A stretch of DNA of 64,000 nucleotides from Lineus longissimus (Eukaryota > Nemertea > Pilidiophora > Heteronemertea > Lineidae). This document shows, one piece after another, positions 22,401-33,100 of this stretch. A model generated the notes under the pieces. The model was not told the DNA's origin. It ran no database searches and saw only the letters and a program-made list of their open reading frames with translations. The translations under genes and the position numbers were made by a program. Within the stretch, counting starts at the first letter, position 1. Each line of letters begins with the position of its first letter. The stretch lies in the NCBI RefSeq assembly GCF_910592395.1, contig NC_088311.1, positions 25,452,646-25,516,645 of the forward strand, in the 5' to 3' direction.

Positions 22401-25400
22401 GATATTTGCAAACAATTCCACTGGGCGTATCCCACGCGGCGACACCAAGGACCGCTGGCTGATCTATTGATATGTTCGCAGTAGGGTGTCAAAGTCGGAG
22501 AGACGAAGAGCCACTCGTCTCTTGTAGGGGGTTCATTGGAAGTGTTTGCATTTGTTAGCCTATATAAACACAAGATTTTGATCCATGTTCGGGTGTCTTT
22601 GAGAGAACTGATCACACACAACTCCCAACCTACTCGTCAGCCAGCTGACAGATTACCTGGGTCGAACGTGTTGCTGAGATGTTTTTGAAGAGATACTTGT
22701 GGCTGTCGGAGAGACTTCTTGTTTAAACAGTACCATTCTGCCCCCTCCAAGGCATATCAATGGTAACTTATAAACACAAGATTTTAATCCTTGTCTCGGG
22801 TGTCTTTGAGAGAACTGATCACACACAATTCCCAACCTACTCGTCAGCCAGCTGACAGATTACCTGGGTCGAACGTGTTGCTGAGATGTTTTTGAAGAGA
22901 TACTTGTGGGTGTTGGAGAGACTTCTTGTCTAAACAGTACCATTTCGCCCCCTCTAAGGCATATCAGTGGTAACTTATAAACACAAGATTTTAATCCTTG
23001 TCTCGGGCTACTAGCCTCCTCTGAGGTTTAGAGGAATCAAGATATCTTTAGTATTGCCACCTATATCACTCTGATAGACCATTAGCGGTCATCATGTTAT
23101 TGCCAGGAAAGATGAAGGAGTCGCAGTGATTGGCTGACTGAAAGATGGGACTTGTGGAAATCTTGATCTTGAATATGACCCTTACTAAGTCTGTGACACT
23201 AAAATTAGTGTTGAAGCAAACTCTATGGAATTAGGATCTGAGACACTCGCTATGATTGAAATACATGTATCTTATTTCATTTTCAGCAATAGACCAACTT
23301 GCCTTCCCGCGACTGATCCCGGCACCCTCCCATCGATGTCGACAAGCCAACCGTCCTACTCCTACCGACATGGACATAACAGAACCTTCACCAAGATGAA
23401 GAATACTAGTAACTCGGCGTACATGAATTGATGACTCGGGATAGGTGTAATAGTAAATGCCCTCAGGATAGATTGTTCCGGGGACGAATGATATCATTAT
23501 TCATAATGTCTGAGGTATTGACGGTCATTGGTCTCAGTTTAACAATACCTCAACCCAAAACAAACCGGGGAAGGACACTGTTGCTAGTGGGACATTCCAA
23601 ACTGCTACACTGATACGATTCCCGCCAAACCTGAGCGCCACCTGCATGCTCCCGCATGAAGTCCACACAGGGCTTCTTGATGGAAATATCTTTTTGTTAA
23701 ACCTCCATCGCATTAGTGATTTTTATTCATTGACTGATCAAGATACCAACATGTTAGTAAGTTTAAAATATCAAATAAAGAATAAGAATTTTCACAATAT
23801 TGCTGCAGTTCACTTCATTAAAAGGCCCAATCATAATCAGGGACGACATTTGGCACGTCCTTCTTGGGGCTGGTTGTTCCAACTAAAGGTCAATGTTTCC
23901 ATAAGAGGGCCCCTTCCTCTCCTCACTTTCAAATGGACTGCCATTGAAACGCACAGGAAGCAGTTTTAGATATTTAAGTTGATAAGGTCGATGTAACTTG
24001 CAAGGAGACACACGGCGGCTGGTGCCTCTTCAGCCAACTGTCGAATAACCGCGATTCTAATGAACGGGGCGAAATGAGATAACTTACGAAAACATTGAGT
24101 TCTGGATGTAGACGCGGTTTGGATGGACTTTCACATCGCCACTGAAAGGTACGAATCTCACGCAGTCTGCGGTTAAGAAATTAATGTATTCCATTGCCTT
24201 CAGGACAGTGGCCCGATTGTCTTCCCCTGGAAGTAAGAAAGGACATTAAGCGTTACCCCGTGTAACAGAAAACAAGTCCGCGTGGATGTAAGTCCAAATA
24301 CAGCCTGAGTAGAACGTTAAGTTGGCCATGATCGTTGTTTTTAAACCCTATCGGCATCTAGAAATAACCAAAGCATACATGCGAAGGCATTTCTGTTGAG
24401 AGACATATTCACCCCGAGGCCAACATCTCCTTCTTTTCCTTCGACCTACAATTCCTTGTACTCACCTGTCAACATGAACGGTGAGCCGTTTGTTCTCCAG
24501 CCTGGCTTTTATAGAAAGCCTATTCTGGAGACATGCAACACGATAGACATGATAGTTCACTTACGGACATGCTGAGAGATCTCATAGATCAATTCATTGT
24601 TGGGCCATTTATTCGTCAGGTCGGTGACGGCATTTCGCCTTGACTGAAAGAAAGGAAATCGGGGTAACTAATGTGAACTGAACTAAATCACCATTGGAAA
24701 TCTCATGCCAGACAGATACGTAAGTGAGTTATTGCCAACGCGGACGCCTGTCCCGTCATCAGGAACTCGAATAATGGGATAGGCGTTCGCGTTGGCGTTT
24801 CGGGGATTGTGAAACCTCCCAAATATCACAGCCCGTCAAGGTGAAGCATATTTACCCTGCCAGATGCTCTCTCCAAGAGCGCTTCTTTTTGTTCAACGGT
24901 CAGCAAGATGTCACCCTCGAAGCCCCCTAGAAGAAGACGGAAATATGCTGGAGTTGGTACAAGTCGGAAGAATTTCTATGATTGAAAGCAGCATTTGGTC
25001 GGTGATGATTTTGTTTATATAATCACCACCTTTTGACTTACAGTCAGTAGCGAAATACAACGGAAATCAACAAGATGATGACTTTTTTGAGAAGACGACA
25101 CACGTCAATGGTCCAAATGGAACGGCATGATTTGGTTTTGATTCAGAAGAATCTGAATTCTTAATTCTTAGTTGAGGCTACTCACCTAGAGATTCTTCCG
25201 GGTCGCCTGCAAAAACACATCAAACAAGATACATTTCAGGCACTCGAACGACGAAAGGCAGCTATGCCTTGGTCAATATCTTGAAAGCTTACACAGAAAT
25301 ACATTCAAACCAGAGAGTGACACGCGACGGATATAACTGACGACAGCACTGAAAACAGCAACCTGTGCTTATACGACCATCATCTGGGTGTTCACCGGTT

Positions 25401-27341
25401 CCCCGAGTCATCCCTTCACGTTCCCGACATGTTCCCGATAGCTATCGGACAGGCGGTGAACCACCTGCACGAAGACACTTGCTCGTTTTCTCTGAGCGTT
25501 GTTCTAGGATTGTTGATTCCTCAATTTCATGACGGTATCAAAAAGACATATATTACCAAAGCCTTGCACAGCATCCCATTCCACTTCCAGCACCGGGATG
25601 TCTTCCAAAGCTTCATTCAATGGGCGGAAACCTTCAAAATCCGTGCTTGGTTGTTGGTGGTCAACTGGGCCAAAGCTGTCAGGGACCGGGGTCGACTCAT
25701 CTTGGTCTTTAACAGGCCCCGACCTGTCAGGGACAGGGGTAGGCTCTTCTTGGTCTTTAACAGGCCCCGACCTGTCAGGGACAGGGGCCAACTCCTCTTG
25801 ATCTTTAACAGGCCCCAAGTCGTCAGGGACAGGGGTCGACTCATCTTGGTCTTTAACAGGCCCCGAGCTGTCAGGGACAGGGGTAGGCTCTTCTTGGTCT
25901 TTAACAGGCGCCGAGCTGTCAAGGACAGGGGCCAACTCCTCTTGGTCTTTAACAGGCCCCAAGTCGTCAGGGACAGGGGTCGACTCATCTTGGTCTTTAA
26001 CAGGCCCCAAGCCGATAGGGATAGGGGTAGGCTTTTCTTGGTCTTTAACAGGCCCCGACCTGTCAGGGACAGGGGCCAACTCCTCTTGGTCTTTAACAGG
26101 CCCCAAGTCGTCAGGGATAGGGGTAGACTCATCTTGGTCTTTAACAGGCCCCAAGCCGTCCGGGATAGGGGCCGACTCATCTTGGTCTTTAACAGGCCCC
26201 GAGCCGTCCGGGACAGGGGCCGACTCCTCTTGGTCTTTTACAGGCCCCGAGTCGTCAGGGACAGGGGTAGGCTCCTCTTGGTCAGGCCCTGAGCCGTCAG
26301 GGACAGGAGTCGACTTCTCTTGGTCTTTAACAGGCCCCAAGCCGTCAGGGACAGAGGTCGACTCCTCTTGGTCTTTAACATGCCCCGAGCCGTCAGGGAC
26401 AGGAGTCGACTTCTCTTGGTCTTTAACAGGCCCCAAGCCGTCAGGGACGGAGGTCGACTCCTCTTGGTCTTTAACATGCCCCGAGCCGTGAGGGACAGGG
26501 GCCGAATCCTCCTGGTCTTTAACATGCCCCGAGCCGTCAGGGACAGGGGTCGACTTCTCTTGGTCTTTAACAAGCCCCAAGCCGTGAGGGACAGGGGTCG
26601 TTTCTTGGTCTTTCAAGGCATCGGGAGCAGGGGTTGGCTCGTGGGTCTGCTCTGGTCGAAAGTAATCGTCCACTTGATTTTCGAATGCGATGCTCTGAAA
26701 GCGAAGTTAGGAGAAGCACAATGGCTTTTGAAAACCCCGCTTGAAAGAACATCCTTTAACCTCTCAGTAGCCCTTTATCATGATTATGCAAACAACCCGT
26801 CTGGGCCCGATTGTTCAAACGCACAAGAGTCACGTTATCCTTAACGGTTACGTTAAGTATCCTTAAGGATGTTGTCTCTTTCAGTTAAACCCATTAACAT
26901 TTTCACGTCAAAAACTTAACGTTTCCCATAAAACTGACGTTGTTTTGAACAACTCAGCCTTGGTGTGATACTTTCCCCGAAATCGTCAGCCGAAAAGCAT
27001 CGCTTTTTTGGAAAAAGGAAAGTGTGGACTGCGTTAGCGGTTGTTTAACTGGTTGTGTTTCCTCTAGGCAGAAATTATGTTCATTGATGAGAACCCGGGA
27101 TGGGAGGTTCTGGAAGCTACTGGCCGACGTGACAAGAAGCCCTAGTTACATGAGTCCGAGCTATCAAAGATTCTATCGAGCGATCATAGTCTAATGTCTA
27201 GGCCTCTCGCAAAAATCCATAACAATCAGTACAATAGATAGGACGATTCAAACGAAGGACTATATTTAAGTTTACACCAGTACTTACCCGTGACCAAGCC
27301 AATCCTGGCAATATCAAAACGATGAGAAATAATGGAGACAT
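19495..27341 (-). CDS. Secreted astacin-family (M12A) zinc metalloprotease with a 16-residue tandem-repeat pro-region
   Basis: Eight coding exons in transcript order: 27288-27341, 25557-26694, 25186-25206 (21-bp microexon), 24856-24926, 24565-24643, 24088-24226, 20039-20226 and 19495-19721. Together they total 1917 nt, or 638 residues plus stop. Exon 1 encodes a signal peptide (MSPLFLIVLILPGLAWS). Exon 2 encodes about 20 copies of an acidic, Pro-rich unit of type KDQEESTPVPDGSGPV. Exon 4 carries the prodomain aspartate-switch motif FEGDI. Exons 4-5 create RSRR before NAV, a furin-type maturation site. The catalytic domain has HEFIHALGFWHEHSR (zinc site HExxHxxGxxH plus the family Glu), the Met-turn SVMHY and four Cys matching the two conserved disulfides. 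It stops one residue after the last Cys (RFYGCE), so there is no CUB, EGF or ShK tail. An in-frame ATG lies further upstream, but only the chosen one starts a signal peptide. The physiological substrate cannot be told from sequence. Confidence 0.95.
20241..20430. mobile_element. Possible fragment of a dispersed repeat (GAAGTGACC motif)
   Basis: Four loosely repeated CGGCGAAGTGACC or CCGAATAAGT-type phrases spaced 40-60 bp apart in astacin intron 6. Likely a decayed non-autonomous element; no ends found. Confidence 0.35.
21112..23373. repeat. Tandem duplication of a 1.15-kb segment with a nested 207-bp duplication
   Basis: Copy A (about 21112-22238) and copy B (about 22262-23373) match along their length at an offset of about 1150 bp; for example CATTCTTTTGGCTCCACTAT occurs at 21151 and 22301. 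Within each copy a 207-bp block beginning CTTGTCTCGGGTGTCTTTGA is itself present twice. Differences are scattered substitutions and small deletions (for example about 18 bp missing near 23127). It lies wholly inside astacin intron 6. I see no transposase or terminal repeats. Confidence 0.9.
25680..26640 (-). repeat. Translated minisatellite, 48-bp unit, about 20 copies, in astacin exon 2
   Basis: In frame with the astacin protein, each unit encodes KDQ(E/D)(E/K)(S/P/L)(T/A)P(V/I)PD(G/D/R)(S/L)GPV. Variation is mostly at four positions. One unit lacks Lys-Val yet keeps frame. Unit length is a multiple of three, and the reading frame is intact from the acceptor at 26694 to the donor at 25557. 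Confidence 0.93.
26812..26955. mobile_element. Possible dispersed repeat with TTAACGTTA-type inverted motifs
   Basis: GTTATCCTTAACGGTTACGT, TATCCTTAAGGAT and AAACTTAACGTTT lie between GATTGTTCAAACG and GTTTTGAACAACTC, which are roughly inverted. It resembles a small MITE inside astacin intron 1. Confidence 0.35.
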
Positions 27342-27799
27342 TCTGTTTCTTCGGTAGCTGTGTGGAAACTGGACAAATGGGTCGCACGGCCGAAATGAAT
27401 CCAATAAAATCCCTCTCAAACTCATCTATCAAGAACCTGTCTCCTCATGTGATTTTGTATTAACTTTGGATTAAACGGAATAGCGGGAAGGTTTGAATAA
27501 ACAACACGATAGATTGGTCTTCATTTATCATTTCATTATATCATTTCCGAATGTAAACCTCGAGCATAAAATGTCACAGAAACATGACAACCAAAATCTT
27601 TTCGCAAACATTGCATGATAGAGTTTGCCAATGAAGACTTTCTGGCTCACTTAATACTTCGACCCCTGAGAGGTCTTGAAGATCGATCATTGCCCATAAC
27701 AGTTTCGTAGACTCGAAAACAGATCAGTGCTCCATCTTGAAGATGGATCAGTTCGAGAGGTCTGCTTGGTAGCCCTACCAGTCTTATGGGGGAACAATC

Positions 27800-28460
27800 C
27801 ATCTTTGGGGAGATGGTTTATTATGGGAACAACCCACCTTGAAGACAAGCATCAGTACTAGCTCTAGCTGGGAGAAGGTTTATTGGGGGAACAACCCGCC
27901 TTGAAGACAGGCATCAGTGCTAGCTCTAGCTGGGAGATGGTTTATTGGGGGAACAACCCGCCTTGAAGACAGGCATCAGTACTAGCTCTAGCTGGGAGAT
28001 GGTTTATTGGGGGAACAACCCACCTTGAAGACAAGCATCAGTACTAGCTCTAGCTGGGAGATGGTTTATTGCGGGACAACCCACCTTGAAGACAAGCATC
28101 AGTGCTAGCTCTAGCTGGGAGATGGTTTATTGGGGGAACAACCCGCCTTGAAGACAGGCATCAGTACTAGCTCTAGCTGGGAGATGGTTTATTGCGGGAT
28201 AACCCACCTTGAAGACAAGCATCAGTGCTAGCTCTAGCTGGGAGATGGTTTATTGGGGGAACAACCCACCTTGAAGACAGGCATCAGTACTAGCTCTAGC
28301 TGGGAGATGGTTTATTGCGGGATAACCCGCCTTGAAGACAGGCATCAGTGCTAGCTCTAGCTGGGAGATGGTTTATTGGGGGAACAACCCGCCTTGAAGA
28401 CAGGCATCAGTACTAGCTCTAGCTGGGAGATGGTTTATTGGGGGAACAACCTGCCTTGAA
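27800..28460. repeat. Minisatellite, about 61-63-bp unit, about 11 copies
   Basis: The unit holds CCTTGAAGACAGGCATCAGT, ACTAGCTCTAGCTGGGAGAT and GGTTTATTG. The minus strand of each unit therefore reads CAATAAACC. It lies between the NAGLU stop and the astacin start. Confidence 0.95.
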
Positions 28461-29032
28461 GACACTTGGAGTCACTCTGTTTGAACCTAGTTTACCTGGA
28501 AGAACACATGATGAAATAACAGGCCTGGAACACAATGCTCTTGTTTTGTTTTTATTTAGAACACGAAAGTTGATAGGAAATCTCTTCCAGTTACTGTCTG
28601 TTATGTACATGTAAGTTGCCTTGAACACAACTGACAAACCCTGTTTCGTTGCAATTAGAAAACAAAGTGAAAACATGTAAAAACGATGTATTAATCGTAA
28701 ATTAGCACCACTGATAACTAGTATATTACAACAGTTACAACAGACAATGGTAAACATATGTTATTTTGTACTTGCCCAACTACTGCAACATGAAACTGGA
28801 ATTCAATATTGCAAACTGGTGTTACAGAGTTCCCTCATTAGAAATCAGAAATGAAAACTTGAGTGATGCATTCACATCAAGAATCATCATTACATCAGTG
28901 ATTCATTCTCTGGTCCAAGTCAGTCTGTTGTGTGAATCCAACACTCCACAGTGTCATGATGGACTTGCCCCACCTCCCACTGTCTTTGCAAAATGTAATG
29001 AACTGAATGAAAAGTTTTGTACTGTACTGTCC
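28461..29032. other. Unique sequence between two arrays
   Basis: No gene recognised. It has a minus-strand AATAAA at 28551-28556 that could be a distal NAGLU poly(A) signal, in which case the NAGLU 3' UTR would include the neighbouring 16-bp array. Confidence 0.4.
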
Positions 29033-29950
29033 AAGCCAATGAATGCCCAGCCCAATGAATGTCCAAGCCAATGATTGCCCAGCCCAATGAATGCCCAGTC
29101 CAATGAATGTCCAAGCCAATGAATGCCCAGCCCAATGAATGCCCAGCCCAATGAATGTCCAAGCCAATGAATGCCCAGCCCAATGAATTCCCAGCTAAAT
29201 GAATGTCCAAGCCAACGAATACCCAGCCCAATGAATGCCCAGCCCAATGAATGTACAAGCCAATGAATGCCCAGCCCAATGAATGCCCAGCCCAATGAAT
29301 GTCCAAGCCAATGAATGCCCAGCCCAATGAATTCCCAGCTAAATGAATGTCCAAGCCAATGAATGCCCAGCCCAATGAATGTACAAGCCAATGAATGCCC
29401 AGCCCAATGAATGCCCAGCCCAATGAATGCCCAAGCCAATGAATGCCCAGCCCAATGAATGCCCAAGCCAATGAATGCCCAGCCCAATGAATGTCCAAGC
29501 CAATGAATGCCCAGTCCAATGAATGTCCAAGCCAATGAATGCCCAGCCCAGTGAGTGCCCAGACCAGTGAATGCCCAAGCCAATGAATGCCCAGTCCAAT
29601 GAATGCCCAGTCCAATGAATGCCCAGCCCAATGAATGCCCAGCCCAATGAATGCCCAAGCCAATGAATGCCCAGCCCAATGAATGCCCAAGCCAATGAAT
29701 GCCCAGCCCAATGAATGTCCAAGCCAATGAATGCCCAGTCCAATGAATGTCCAAGCCAATGAATGCCCAGCCCAGTGAGTGCCCAGCCCAGTGAATATCC
29801 AAGCCAATGAATGTCCAAGCCAATGAATGCCCAGCCCAATGAATGCCCAGCCCAGTGAATGTACAAGCCAATGAATGCCCAGCCCAGTGAATGTACAAGC
29901 CAATGAATGCCCAGCCCAGTGAGTGTCCCAGCCAATGAATGCACAGCCAG
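29033..29950. repeat. Minisatellite, 16-bp unit, about 57 copies
   Basis: The unit is CCAATGAATGCCCAGC with the alternate CCAATGAATGTCCAAG. The minus strand is stop-free in all three frames because the 48-nt triple unit contains no stop, giving ORFs of 238-365 codons rich in Gly-His-Trp. It follows the NAGLU stop by about 180 bp. Confidence 0.96.
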
Positions 29951-30133
29951 GTCCGACACATAATTGTGATGAATAGGGAGCGATGACTGATGACAACAGT
30001 TGAACACTGCTATACAATAAATCTCCTCAGTCCACTGCCTTAGTCGTAATAACAAGCAATTCCACCTCCTGCCAGTCCACCAGCAGAGGATTCCTCAAAG
30101 ATGAAGCGAGTACTCCCGCTTACCCACAATGCA

Positions 30134-33100
30134 TCAGTCACTATGCGTCTTGCTACGTTTCCGTCGACGCCGTCGTCTTATCTCCTTCGACAACCATTTC
30201 CCAGAGTTCCGAGCACATATTTTACGATTTTGACACAACATGGGTAAATTTGCATAAAATTTCCTCGTAAGCTGACTGTGAGTTAAAGATCTGTAGGTGC
30301 GATGGAGGTATGTTGCTATCTTGATGGTATCGCCTGAAAGAAGATTGGAAGGAAGTGTTGGTGGAGGATGAGAGGACATGATGTAGGTGGGGACAGTTCT
30401 CATGTCCACTTTCAATCTGTCATTGATCGTGTTCATCAGATTTACTTGAGGCTCAGGTCTATATAGATCATAAACTATTGCCTTAGTGCAGTTACTATGC
30501 ATGCAGATTTGCTGATTTTTAGCGTGTGGAGGGCAGCATTGGACATGCAGGGGACGTGCTTGCCAGTTCGTCTGAGACTTCACTGCCACAGCTGACAGTA
30601 CATCAAAGAGTACATGATATGTTAGCAATCCGTGCTGTACCTTGTGGTTGTGTTGAATAAGGCACAGCATCAAATGTCCAAGGCTTTTCAACGGATTCTA
30701 ATACTGCTGACTTGAACTCAGTGTTGTTGAACTTTTTATGCTGAAAAAGAACAAATCACAAGAATATTTAGGTGATTTTTGGGAGGGGGGGGGGGGGGGG
30801 GTTGGTCTGTGGCTTCCATAGCATGAAAAGAAGAAGGATTGCCACTTAAATATTGGAGGCTCACTGAAGATAAGCTCCTTCTTCTGTGTTCAGGAGTTTT
30901 GAGCTGCATGCTAGAGAGTCAGTCGGCCAAACAGTCAGGTTGTAAGACAGTCAGTCGGCTAGACAGTCAGGTTGTAAGACAGTCAGTCGGCTAGAAAGTC
31001 AGGTTGTAAGACAGTCAGTCGGCGAGACAGTCAGGTTGTAAGACAGTCAGTCGGCTAGACAGTCAGGTTGTAAGACAGTCAGTTGGTCAAACAGTCAGGT
31101 TGTAAGACAGTCAGTCGGGTAGACAGTCAGATGGTAAGACAGTCAGTCGGCTAGACAGTCAGATGGTAAGACAGTCAGTCGGCTAGACAGTCAGGTTGTA
31201 AGACAGTCAGTTGGTCAAACAGTCAGGTTGTAAGACAGTCAGTCGGGTAGACAGTCAGGTTGTAAGACAGTCAGTCGGCTAGAAAGTCAGGTTGTAAGAC
31301 AGTCAGTCGGCGAGACAGTCAGGTTGTAAGACAGTCAGTCGGCTAGACAGTCAGGTTGTAAGACAGTCAGTCGGCCAAACAGTCAGGTTGTAAGACAGTC
31401 AGTCGGCTAGACAGTCAGGTTGTAAGACAGTCAGTCGGCCAAACAGTCAGGTTGTAAGACAGTCAGTCGGCTAGACAGTCAGGTTGGAAGACAGTCAGTC
31501 GGCTAGACAGTCAGGTTGCATGACAGTCAGTCGGCTAGACAGTCAGGTTGTAAGACAGTCAGTCGGCCAAACAGTCAGGTTGTAAGACAGTCAGTCGGCT
31601 AGACAGTCAGGTTGGAAGACAGTCAGTCGGCTAGACAGTCAGGTTGCATGACAGTCAGTCGGCTAGACAGTCAGGTTGTAAGACAGTCAGTCCACTAGAA
31701 AGTCAGGTTGCATGACAGTCAGTCGGCTAGACAGTCAGGTTGTAAGACAGTCAGTCGGCCAAACAGTCAGGTTGTAAGACAGTCAGTCGGCTAGACAGTC
31801 AGGTTGGAAGACAGTCAGTCGGCTAGACAGTCAGGTTGCATGACAGTCAGTCGGCTAGACAGTCAGGTTGTAAGACAGTCAGTCCACTAAAAAGTCAGGT
31901 TGCAAGACAGTCAGTCCGTTCTTGGCAACATTTAGCCAGCTGTCCTAAAGCTTACCTCAGCTATCACAGATGCTAGTAAAGCTTGAACAACAAGCCAGCT
32001 GTCCTAAAGCTTACCTCAGCTATCACAGATGCTAGTAAAGCTTGAACAACAAGCCAGCTGTCCTAAAGCTTACCTCAGCTATCACAGATGCTAGTAAAGC
32101 TTGAACAACAAGCCAGCTGTCCTAAAGCTTACCTCTATCACAGATGCTAGTAAAGCTTGAACAACAAGCCAGCTGTCCTAAAGCTTACCTCAGCTATCAC
32201 AGATGCTAGTAAAGCTTGAACAACAAGCCAGCTGTCCTAAAGCTTACCTCAGCTATCACAGATGCTAGTAAAGCTTGAACAACAAGCCAGCTGTCCTTAA
32301 GCTTACCTCTATCACAGATGCTAGTAAAGCTTGAACAACAAGCCAGCTGTCCTAAAGCTTACCTCAGCTATCACAGATGCTAGTAAAGCTTGAACAACAA
32401 GCCAGCTGTCCTAAAGCTTACCTCAGCTATCACAGATGCTAGTAAAGCTTGAACAACAAGCCAGCTGTCCTTAAGCTTACCTCTATCACAGATGCTAGTA
32501 AAGCTTGAACAACAAGTCAGCTGTCCTAAAGCTTACCTCAGCTATCACAGATGCTAGTAAAGCTTGAACAACAAGCCAGCTGTCCTTAAGCTTACCTCTA
32601 TCACAGATGCTAGTAAAGCTTGAACAACAAGCCAGCTGTCCTAAAGCTTACCTCTATCACAGATGCTAGTAAAGCTTGAACAACAAGCCAGCTGTCCTAA
32701 AGCTTACCTCTATCACAGATGCTAGTAAAGCTTGAACAAATAGCTGCCAGCGTGGTTTGTAGTATCTGCAATCAATCAGAGAAAACAAACATGACCCATG
32801 AGTGAGTGTTCATTTCATCTAATGACTTGATCATATGCAGCCTTGGTCTCTGTTCATGGTTGGCTGATGCCTAATCTAATCCGTACCATTGTGGCTGAGG
32901 TTCGTACTGACAATGCCATCTCAGATCACTACCTACCTGCTAACTACCCCGGACCACTGCTTGGTTGCATAATCAAGAATCTGAAAATAGAATGGATTAA
33001 ATTAGTTCTCAAAAGACTTGACAGAGTTATCTGTGATGTAACCTAAGCTCCAAAGGATTTGCCCTCTCCTCCACAATAGATGCTTGCATGGTAGCACAGT

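Noticed and set aside
21504-22835. Two near-identical 60-codon minus ORFs
   Set aside because: They are copies within the 1.15-kb duplication; the shared ORF is explained by duplication and is too short and interrupted to be a gene.
25429-26844. Plus-strand ORFs with VRDRGRLLLVFNRP repeats
   Set aside because: Antisense shadow of the translated astacin repeat exon.
28895-30055. Gly/His/Trp-rich ORFs of up to 365 codons
   Set aside because: A 16-bp minisatellite read through in three frames. They overlap each other and have no start context or splice structure.
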